Shown piece by piece: positions 1-5,435 of a stretch of 8,181 nt of DNA (positions are counted from its first letter, which is position 1; the number at the start of each line of letters is the position of its first letter). The notes below the pieces were generated by a model, which was given only the letters and a program-made list of their open reading frames with translations, did no database searches and was not told the DNA's origin. The position numbers and the translations under genes were made by a program. This stretch comes from an uncultured Prevotella sp. (lineage in GTDB: Bacteria; Bacteroidota; Bacteroidia; Bacteroidales; Bacteroidaceae), in assembly GCA_937906765.1 (NCBI GenBank), contig CALCUV010000022.1:1-8181 (forward strand). Reading direction: 5' to 3'.

Positions 1-1249
<1,249 letters not shown>

Positions 1250-1479
1250 GATATATATTTCTTATTTAATTGTTACTTAATATAGGTGACGCAACTTTCG
1301 CACGCTTCAGTTGCGCCAGGTCTTGAGGTTGTTAGGTCGCTACGCTTAATGTTTTGAGGGCAATCCTGATAGTTCGTACAAACGAAGGGTAAATAACCCG
1401 AAAGGTAAACCTCAGAACCTTAAAACCTTAAACTTTAAGACCTATGAAATTGAGCGCTTGCACAACTTGAATAGGTTAT
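1250..1479. other. Leader/intergenic region upstream of the ABC-F gene
   Basis: About 230 bases without a gene, between the DUF4834 terminator and the ABC-F start. It holds an inverted repeat (cgcaact at 1290-1296 with agttgcg at 1309-1315), a small hairpin gggt-aaata-accc around 1387-1399, and a wider pair aggtctt (1318-1324) / aagacct (1436-1442) with AACCTTAAA-like repeats beside it. On the minus strand TACCTTTC (1400-1407) matches the Bacteroidota -7 box in all but the last base, but no -33 box sits 19 nt upstream. The ABC-F promoter is therefore not firmly located. Confidence 0.4.
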
Positions 1480-1515
1480 AAAAAGAGGTGAGCAGGACGT
1501 TTAGTCCTTCACCTC
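1480..1515 (-). terminator. Intrinsic terminator overlapping the DUF4834 stop codon
   Basis: On the minus strand GAGGTGA (1515-1509) pairs with TCACCTC (1491-1485). Inside it AGGAC pairs with GTCCT around a short loop, and the stem is followed by TTTTT (1484-1480). The upstream arm lies inside the last codons of the DUF4834 gene and the stop codon is in the loop. This is a typical rho-independent terminator and marks the end of the psd-pssA-DUF4834 unit, separating it from the ABC-F gene. Confidence 0.85.
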
Positions 1516-1755
1516 TTCAAAGTCAATATATTCTCCCTCGTTGCGGTCGAATTTCTTTTTGTTGCTCTTTCGTTTCTGCTGTTTTGAGGTCGTTTGCTGT
1601 TGCTGATTTTGGGATTTGTTAGAAGTGTTGTTCCAATACTTCTTTGCCTGAATGCCCAATAGTTTGCGCACGATGTTCAGCAAAATAACGGGTGAGAGCA
1701 ATAAGACGACAACGACTACGAATAGGAGCAGAAAAAGGCATCCTAAGAGTTCCAT
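1501..1755 (-). CDS. Small DUF4834-type membrane protein
   Basis: An 84-residue protein starting at ATG 1755-1753. Residues about 4-29 are a strongly hydrophobic segment (LFLLLFVVVVVLLL core), so the protein is probably anchored in the inner membrane by one N-terminal helix. A Gln/Ser/Lys-rich polar stretch follows (about 45-68), then an acidic tail with EGEYIDFEEVKD. Hydrophobic start, low-complexity middle and a conserved EGEY(V/I)D(F/Y)EE ending are, as I recall, the pattern of the DUF4834 family, restricted to Bacteroidota and without known function. It lies 63 nt downstream of pssA on the same strand and ends in a terminator, so it is probably the last gene of the phospholipid operon. 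A role linked to membrane biogenesis is inference from position only. Confidence 0.85.
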   Translation of the reverse strand: MELLGCLFLLLFVVVVVLLLSPVILLNIVRKLLGIQAKKYWNNTSNKSQNQQQQTTSKQQKRKSNKKKFDRNEGEYIDFEEVKD

Positions 1756-1818
1756 ACGTGTAATCGTTTTTGTGTTGTGTAAGTGTTGAAAAGCGAAAAC
1801 GCTGCTTCTTTATCGCCC

Positions 1819-2523
1819 TTACTTCTTGCTTTCAATAGCGTTTGCAACTAATGAAGTGGCGATGTAGAGCAAGATGACGAAGGCAAAACCCGTCCATCCC
1901 GCCAAGAGGAGCAATGCCGCGCTGGCAAGGATAAAGCCGTAGCGCAATTTGTTTTGCCCGAGGCCATACGTTTTAAACTTCAGCGCAAACATGGGAATGT
2001 CTGCCACAAGAATCCATGATGAGCAAACAATTCCGAGAAGGAGGGCATAAACGCTCCAAGATGTAGCGGCAATCCATTCGTGTGTGCCCACGGCGAGAGC
2101 GCTCCAAAAGAGGGCGTTGGCGGGAGTGGGGAGTCCGTAGAACGTAGTGGATTGGCGCTCATCGAGATTGAACTTTGCCAAACGTAGGGCAGAGAATGCC
2201 GCAATGATAAATGCGAGGTAGGGCACTACGAGAGCAACGGTTTCATTCTCAATGGGCAGGGGCGCAAGGCGCAAAAGGCCACTCACAATTGCCGCAGGAG
2301 CGAAACCAAACGTAATGCAGTCGGCCAAAGAGTCGAGTTCCTTACCGATGGCTGAGGAAACGTGGAGTAGGCGTGCCACAAAACCATCAAAGAAATCAAA
2401 TACAGCGCCCATAACAATGAAGGCCATGGCCCAATTAAAGTCACCCTTGAGGGCAAAACCCGTAGCGATGCAACCGCAAATAAGGTTGCAACATGTAATC
2501 GTGTTGGGGATGTGTTTCTTCAT
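1819..2523 (-). CDS. pssA: CDP-diacylglycerol--serine O-phosphatidyltransferase (phosphatidylserine synthase)
   Basis: A 234-residue polytopic inner membrane enzyme that joins CDP-diacylglycerol and L-serine to give phosphatidylserine and CMP, the substrate of the Psd enzyme encoded upstream. The CDP-alcohol phosphatidyltransferase signature D-G-x2-A-R-x8-G-x3-D-x3-D is complete: D46, G47, A50, R51, G60, D64, D68. Several hydrophobic segments follow, including one near the C-terminus (LLLLAGWTGFAFVILLY). The start is the ATG at 2523-2521 (MKKHIPNTITCCNLICG), which fits the family's N-terminus. The frame stays open upstream to 2685, but that stretch crosses a repeat-rich intergenic segment and encodes nothing resembling the family. 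The gene is 184 nt downstream of psd, with a terminator hairpin between, and 63 nt upstream of the DUF4834 gene. I found no clear promoter of its own. Confidence 0.95.
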   Translation of the reverse strand: MKKHIPNTITCCNLICGCIATGFALKGDFNWAMAFIVMGAVFDFFDGFVARLLHVSSAIGKELDSLADCITFGFAPAAIVSGLLRLAPLPIENETVALVVPYLAFIIAAFSALRLAKFNLDERQSTTFYGLPTPANALFWSALAVGTHEWIAATSWSVYALLLGIVCSSWILVADIPMFALKFKTYGLGQNKLRYGFILASAALLLLAGWTGFAFVILLYIATSLVANAIESKK

Positions 2524-2540
2524 AATTTTTGAGGTTTTGA

Positions 2541-2650
2541 GGTTATAAGGTGATGAGGGAAGAAATTTTATAGGAACTATAGTAACGATAGTGACTATAG
2601 AAAAATCCTGAATGTTCCTTAAGCTCTTAAGACAGAATGACCTTATAACC
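2541..2650. repeat. Inverted-repeat segment with 9-bp tandem repeats between psd and pssA
   Basis: GGTTATAAGG (2541-2550) is matched exactly by its reverse complement CCTTATAACC (2641-2650); a few flanking bases extend the match. Inside are three 9-mers in tandem (ACTATAGTA, ACGATAGTG, ACTATAGAA, 2576-2602) and a smaller pair ggaac (2573-2577) / gttcc (2614-2618). The segment lies in the pssA leader, so it would form a large RNA hairpin in read-through transcripts from psd. It looks like a small intergenic repeat insertion; no protein is encoded. Confidence 0.55.
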
Positions 2651-2690
2651 TTAATAAAAAAGGTGTGTTCAAATAATTTTGACACACCCT
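2651..2690 (-). terminator. Intrinsic terminator after psd, inside the operon
   Basis: On the minus strand GGTGTGT (2688-2682) pairs with ACACACC (2668-2662) around an A/T-rich loop and is followed by TTTTTTATTAA (2661-2651). This is a good rho-independent terminator 18 nt after the psd stop codon. As pssA has no obvious promoter of its own, the hairpin may act as a partial terminator that lowers pssA and DUF4834 expression relative to psd. Confidence 0.8.
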
Positions 2691-2707
2691 TCTTATATTA
2701 TGTTATT

Positions 2708-3409
2708 TTAAAGCTCAGGGAGTTTCGCAATTACAGTTTGATTACCCGTTGTGCGTTGTCCGATTTCGCAAAGGACTTCTGTGCCGAGTGGCAAATAAAC
2801 ATCCACGCGTGAACCAAACTTAATGAATCCCATGTGTTCGTCAATCACGCAATCTTCACCTTCTTTTGCGTAAGTAACAATGCGACGCGCCACGGCGCCA
2901 GCGATTTGGCGTACTAAGACTTCATCACCCTCGGGCGTTTCAATCACCACTGTTGAGCGTTCATTCTCAGTGCTTGCCTTGGGAAGCCAAGCTTTGTAGA
3001 AATTACCGTTATGGTGGCGCACCATCTTCACAATTCCTTCTACGGGAAACCAATTGGCGTGAACGTTTGTAACGCTCATGAAGATGGAAATCATCAAACG
3101 GCGGTCGTGGAAGTATTCGTTTTCATCCACTTCCTCAATCACGACAATCTTACCGTCGGCCGAAGCAACAACTGTGCGTTCCGTGTCGCCTTCATAGTGG
3201 CGCAAGGGGCAACGGAAGAAGTTGACGATGATAGAGTAGAGCAGAAGGCTTACCGCAGCTACGGAATAAAACAACCATATGCAACAATCGCGACAGAGCC
3301 AGTAAAGCGCAGCATTGAATACTGCCAAAGAGGCGCCCATAACGAGCAAAGTCTCGTTACCTTCGTGGTGCAAACGGATGTTTTTAATTTTACGAATTCT
3401 TTTTCCCAT
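2708..3409 (-). CDS. psd: Phosphatidylserine decarboxylase proenzyme (short PSD-A type)
   Basis: A 233-residue pyruvoyl-dependent enzyme that removes CO2 from phosphatidylserine to give phosphatidylethanolamine. Residues about 21-63 form two hydrophobic segments that anchor it in the inner membrane. The catalytic part has ASADGK (82-87, D85 in the place of the conserved Asp of the SxADG motif), [14 protein letters not shown] (112-125, H118) and, near the end, [13 protein letters not shown] (195-207). Self-cleavage between G199 and S200 would give a long beta chain and a short alpha chain of 34 residues starting with a pyruvoyl group made from S200. FGS instead of the proteobacterial LGST is usual in the short Bacteroidota/archaeal-type enzymes. 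The start is ATG 3409-3407 ([17 protein letters not shown]); an in-frame GTG at 3442-3440 is rejected because it lies close to the predicted transcription start. It is first in the operon with pssA and DUF4834. Confidence 0.95.
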   Translation of the reverse strand: MGKRIRKIKNIRLHHEGNETLLVMGASLAVFNAALYWLCRDCCIWLFYSVAAVSLLLYSIIVNFFRCPLRHYEGDTERTVVASADGKIVVIEEVDENEYFHDRRLMISIFMSVTNVHANWFPVEGIVKMVRHHNGNFYKAWLPKASTENERSTVVIETPEGDEVLVRQIAGAVARRIVTYAKEGEDCVIDEHMGFIKFGSRVDVYLPLGTEVLCEIGQRTTGNQTVIAKLPEL

Positions 3410-3453
3410 AGTCAATTTTTTAAGCGGATTTGAAATACCCACATTTCAAGCGA

Positions 3454-3484
3454 CAAAGTTACGCAAAAAAACTTAATTGACAAA
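3454..3484 (-). promoter_or_regulatory. Promoter of the psd-pssA-DUF4834 operon (Bacteroidota sigma-ABfr type)
   Basis: On the minus strand a -33 box TTTG (3484-3481) is separated by exactly 19 nt from a -7 box TAACTTTG (3461-3454). This matches the Bacteroidota consensus TTTG-N19-TANNTTTG at every defined position. Transcription would begin near 3447, leaving a 5' leader of roughly 38 nt before the psd ATG at 3409. No Shine-Dalgarno is seen, which is normal for this phylum. Confidence 0.8.
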
Positions 3485-3682
3485 GACTTGTCCTCTTTAA
3501 CGTACAGATAAGCCCCTTCTACCCGTCGATTTATACCATTTGCCCTTGTTTATTACGTTAGTTTTGCCGGATATTGTAGCGTCAAGTTGTGTTTTTGACA
3601 GAAGGTCAAAAGCATGAAAGCGTGTCAAATTGTTTTAGACAAAAGAACAGAAGAAGCATAAGGTGTTAACGACTGACAGGTA

Positions 3683-3704
3683 GGGATGCACGGCGCGTGC
3701 GTCC
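3683..3704 (+). repeat. REP-like palindrome, copy A
   Basis: GGATGCACG-GCG-CGTGCGTCC hairpin directly preceded by GTAG. One stem position is T opposite G, so as plus-strand RNA the stem stays fully paired through a G-U wobble; on the other strand the same site would be an A-C mismatch. Confidence 0.85.
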
Positions 3705-3808
3705 TCATTCAGTGGGAGTTTTGACAGAAGGACGGAAGCTCAAATGCGTGTCAATTTGTTTTAGACAAAAGAACAGAAGAAACAAGAGGAATTTACAATT
3801 GACAGGTA

Positions 3809-3830
3809 GGGACGCACGGCGCGTGCGTCC
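3809..3830 (+). repeat. REP-like palindrome, copy B
   Basis: Perfect 9-bp stem GGACGCACG / CGTGCGTCC around a GCG loop, preceded immediately by GTAG. It lies exactly 126 bp after copy A and is identical, when inverted, to copy C. Confidence 0.9.
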
Positions 3831-3932
3831 GCATTCAGTGGGAATTTTGACAGAAGAACAGAAGAAACATAAGTTTTTATGCCCAACGGAATTGTGTACT
3901 TTTGTTCTTATGTTGAAACGCAGCGTGATTGA

Positions 3933-3954
3933 GGACGCACGCGCCGTGCGTCCC
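3933..3954 (-). repeat. REP-like palindrome, copy C
   Basis: The minus-strand reading is identical to copy B over all 22 bases and is likewise preceded by GTAG (ccaGTAG). A 25-bp inverted repeat (3849-3873 with 3975-3999, 24 of 25 matching) encloses this copy, so a larger cruciform or RNA stem is possible. Confidence 0.9.
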
Positions 3955-4054
3955 TACTGGTTAATTGTAAATTCCTTATGGTTCTTCTGTTCTTCTGTCT
4001 CCTCCTCGTCAAAATGAATTATGTACTTTTGTTCTTATGTCGAAACACAGTGTG

Positions 4055-4085
4055 GATAATGACGCACGGCGCGTGCGTCATTACC
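4055..4085 (-). repeat. REP-like palindrome, copy D, with altered outer pairs and flipped loop
   Basis: TAATGACGCACG pairs with CGTGCGTCATTA over 12 bp around a 3-nt loop (4057-4083). The outer G-C pair of copies A-C is T-A here, changed on both sides, so pairing is kept. In the orientation of its flanks the loop reads CGC instead of GCG, and the preceding tetranucleotide is GTAA instead of GTAG. Confidence 0.85.
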
Positions 4086-4150
4086 TGTCAATTGTAAATT
4101 CCTTCTGTTTCTTTTGTTCTTCTGTCTCTCATTATATAAATGAAAATTTG

Positions 4151-4158
4151 TACTTTTG
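4151..4158 (+). promoter_or_regulatory. Candidate promoter of the HD gene (-7 box within the last repeat unit)
   Basis: TACTTTTG fits the Bacteroidota -7 consensus TANNTTTG and lies 51 nt upstream of the HD start codon, giving a predicted leader of about 45 nt. The position 19 nt upstream reads CTCA, a poor match to TTTG, so strength is uncertain. The same box occurs in the two earlier units at 3897-3904 (with TTTT 19 nt upstream) and 4024-4031. Confidence 0.5.
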
Positions 4159-4209
4159 TCTTTCAGTCACCCTCATGTGCAACCATTTTTATAATCATTA
4201 TTCTCGTCT

Positions 4210-4740
4210 ATGCATCCCTTAATTTTAAAATACTATCCTGACGACACCCCTCTGCGTCGCTTGCTCTTGCATCACAGTGAACAGGTGGCGCAACGCGCTT
4301 TGCTGATTTGCGACCGCCACCCTGAGCTCGGACTGAACCGAGAATTTCTGCGCGAGGCTGCTTTAATTCATGACATCGGTATCTTCCTGACGGATGCGCC
4401 AGGCATTCATTGCCACGGAACGCTTCCGTATTTGACACATGGAGTTCAAGGTGCCGCGTTGATGCGCAAAGAGGGGCGAGAGGACCTTGCCCGCATTTGT
4501 GAGCGCCACACGGGAACGGGACTTACGGCTGAAAACATCCGTCAGCAAGGGTTGCCACTGCCTGAGACGGACCTGTTGCCCGAGACTTGGGAAGAGCAGG
4601 TCGTGTGTTACGCCGATAAGTTCTATTCAAAGAGTCATCCCGAACGCGAACGCACGGTGGAGCAAACCGCTAAGAGTTTGGAGAAGTTTGGTGCCGAAGG
4701 TGTGAAGAAATTCTTGGCTTGGGCGGCGCTTTTTGAGTGA
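4210..4740 (+). CDS. HD-domain (HDIG) phosphohydrolase, substrate unknown
   Basis: A 176-residue, apparently soluble protein without signal peptide or membrane segment. It has the metal-binding pattern of HD superfamily hydrolases: H22 in the first helix (LLLHHSEQVAQRAL), H54-D55 within HDIG (54-57), further His at H77 and H100 (ERHTGTG), and D136 in YADKFYSKS. The superfamily hydrolyses phosphate esters, commonly nucleotides or cyclic nucleotides. Length and the spacing H22...HD...H77...H100...D136 fit the small stand-alone HDIG proteins common in Bacteroidales, for which I know no established substrate. The start is ATG at 4210; it is a single-gene unit on the plus strand with repeats on both sides, so its neighbours give no functional hint. 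The only promoter-like signal upstream is in the last unit of repeat array 2. Confidence 0.88.
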   Translation: MHPLILKYYPDDTPLRRLLLHHSEQVAQRALLICDRHPELGLNREFLREAALIHDIGIFLTDAPGIHCHGTLPYLTHGVQGAALMRKEGREDLARICERHTGTGLTAENIRQQGLPLPETDLLPETWEEQVVCYADKFYSKSHPERERTVEQTAKSLEKFGAEGVKKFLAWAALFE

Positions 4741-4819
4741 ACACCTTGCTCCAAAATGACTATTGAAGGCGAGGGTTAGCATTGCTCTTAAAACGAAACC
4801 ACTTTTACGCGTTACAATT

Positions 4820-4859
4820 AGTAACTTACGGCGCACAAAGAGTAACTTACGGCGCACAA
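4820..4859. repeat. 21-bp tandem duplication
   Basis: The 19-mer AGTAACTTACGGCGCACAA is present twice without change, at 4820-4838 and 4841-4859, separated by AG, giving a 21-bp period. It is non-coding, between the HD stop and the large hairpin. No function is apparent. Confidence 0.9.
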
Positions 4860-4906
4860 TTTGAGGGTTTGTAAGACCTGTTCTTAAATTGGTGATGGTA
4901 AGGGGA

Positions 4907-4968
4907 TAAAAAAGCAGTTGGAAAATAGAAGGAACGTAAATCCTTTCTATCTTCCAACTGCTTTTTTA
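4907..4968. terminator. Large hairpin suited to bidirectional termination
   Basis: Two 28-bp arms (4907-4934 and 4941-4968) pair at 25 positions; the outer 17 are perfect, including TAAAAAAGCAGTTGGAA with TTCCAACTGCTTTTTTA. An A-run at one foot and a T-run at the other give a stem plus U-tract in both directions. It lies between two converging genes, 167 nt after the HD stop and 468 nt after the receptor stop, and could stop both transcripts. Similar stems occur in repeat elements, so insertion of a repeat used as terminator is an alternative. Confidence 0.7.
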
Positions 4969-5042
4969 GGTTCTCACAGAAAAAATAATTTTTCAACCGT
5001 TTATTCGTGAGCGTTGTGTCACTTGATAGCAATAATTTAGAA

Positions 5043-5069
5043 CACGAATCTCACGAATTTCACGAACCG
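5043..5069. repeat. Three 9-bp tandem repeats (CACGAANNN)
   Basis: CACGAATCT, CACGAATTT and CACGAACCG follow without gaps; a fourth related piece (TCACGAATT) lies at 5106-5114. It is a short A/T-rich repeat in non-coding DNA. No replication gene or other iteron partner is present, so an origin is not suggested. Confidence 0.75.
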
Positions 5070-5143
5070 AGCGGTGCATATTTCTGTGCTTATCGCATTC
5101 GAATCTCACGAATTGAAAGCCGCCAAAAATTTGGTGATAATGG

Positions 5144-5394
5144 TATAGCAGTTGACCCAATATAAGAAAAATTATCATACCCCCTCCCCGCCAAAGGCGG
5201 TACTCCCCCTATCTTAAGGGGAGAGCGCCATGCGGAGTATTCCCACACTATTTGTATCAAGTGAAAGCGAGATTGTTTACATCAGTTTAGTCGTTTTAAC
5301 GGAAGTATCACCCCTCACTCTCCCCTTAAGATAGGGGGAGGGGACCGCTTTGCGGTGAGGGGGTATGAAATGAAACTTAGGGTCAACTCCTATA
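5144..5394. mobile_element. MITE-like nested inverted-repeat element
   Basis: Terminal repeats TATAGCAGTTGACCC (5144-5158) and, inverted, TATAGGAGTTGACCC (5394-5380) match at 14 of 15 positions. Inside, two 50-bp arms (5176-5225 and 5318-5367) are inverted copies: the 23 bases nearest the centre are identical and the outer part has a few differences. Each arm holds two small hairpins, one with CCGC(C)-3 nt-(G)GCGG and one with CCCCT-AGGGG. The 92-bp middle is unrelated sequence without an open frame. TATA at both outer ends could be a target-site duplication, but as TATA is its own complement it could equally be part of the terminal repeats. No transposase is present, so it would depend on one elsewhere. 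Confidence 0.65.
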
Positions 5395-5435
5395 TCGTAG
5401 CCTATTTTTTACAGAAATAGCCAAACTACTATAGT

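Larger units (their letters stand above)
3593..3873 (+). repeat. Tandem array 1: two 126-bp units plus a partial third
   Basis: Units begin at TTTTGACAGAAG at 3593, 3719 and 3845, exactly 126 bp apart. Units one and two align without gaps at about 85% identity by hand count (19 differences). Each has, in order, TTTTGACAGAAGG, a variable stretch, an A/G-rich tract TTTTAGACAAAAGAACAGAA, a segment ending in TTGACAGGTAGG (CTGACAGGTAGG in unit one), the GC-rich palindrome, and CATTCAGTGGGA. The third unit stops matching after about 29 bp (near 3873). Ungapped length conservation with scattered substitutions suggests an old tandem duplication. Confidence 0.9.
3889..4160 (-). repeat. Tandem array 2: two 127-bp units plus a partial third, inverted relative to array 1
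   Basis: On the plus strand the landmark GTACTTTTGT occurs with GTAC at 3896, 4023 and 4150, exactly 127 bp apart each time. Each full unit runs GTACTTTTGTTCTTATGT, GAAAC-CAG-GTG, the GC-rich palindrome, a segment with AATTGTAAATTCCTT, and a T/C-rich tract TTCTTCTGTC. Read on the minus strand, about 75 bp of each unit (A/G-rich tract, TTTACAATT, GGTAG, palindrome) matches array 1; the remainder differs. The third unit ends a short way past 4158, just before the HD gene. The two arrays thus face each other as a mosaic inverted repeat. Confidence 0.88.
3462..4209. other. Repeat-dominated intergenic region between psd and the HD gene
   Basis: About 750 bases separate the divergent psd and HD genes. 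The first part, to 3592, is unremarkable A/T-rich sequence with a plus-strand -7-like box TAGTTTTG (3559-3566) lacking a -33 box at the right distance. Two tandem arrays with four GC-rich palindromes follow (3593-3873 and 3889-4160), listed separately. Open frames here, such as 3697-4017 on the plus strand, are translations of the repeats and lack homologue-like features, so no gene is called. Confidence 0.7.
4741..5435. other. Non-coding region between convergent HD and receptor genes
   Basis: About 695 bases with no credible gene. It contains, left to right, a 21-bp tandem repeat (4820-4859), a large hairpin (4907-4968), 9-bp CACGAA repeats (5043-5069, with a related copy CGAATCTCACGAATT near 5100), and the nested inverted-repeat element 5144-5394. 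Open frames in it are short and made of repeat sequence. Just after the receptor stop, minus strand, a weak stem (CTATTT with AAATAG, within 5400-5420) is the only nearby terminator candidate. Confidence 0.7.

Noticed and set aside
1792..1803. Mini-hairpin AGCG-AAAA-CGCT as terminator between pssA and DUF4834
   Set aside because: Only a 4-bp stem with a short TTTT after it on the minus strand; too weak to support a terminator.
2524..2685. 54-residue N-terminal extension of pssA
   Set aside because: The extension runs through the inverted-repeat segment and 9-bp repeats and does not resemble the family. The ATG at 2523 gives the normal N-terminus and length.
3410..3442. GTG start of psd at 3442, 11 residues longer
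   Set aside because: It lies only about 5 nt from the predicted transcription start near 3447, and the internal ATG at 3409 gives the usual N-terminus.
3559..3566. Plus-strand promoter before array 1 (TAGTTTTG)
   Set aside because: The -7 box fits, but the nearest TTTG (3539-3542) is only 16 nt upstream instead of 19, so it was not listed as a promoter.
3593..4160. CRISPR array
   Set aside because: The period is 126-127 bp with similarity across most of the unit, the two halves are inverted, and there are no spacers of uniform size or cas genes.
3593..4160. Integron attC sites
   Set aside because: Palindromes with conserved flanks suggested it, but there are no paired RYYYAAC/GTTRRRY core sites, gene cassettes or integrase.
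4037..4222. Open frame of 61 codons across array 2
   Set aside because: It consists of repeat sequence, overlaps the candidate promoter and the start of the HD gene, and has no ribosome-binding or domain evidence.
5043..5114. Replication-origin iterons
   Set aside because: The 9-bp repeats are A/T-rich and tandem, but no replication initiator gene or DnaA-box cluster is visible, and the surroundings look chromosomal.
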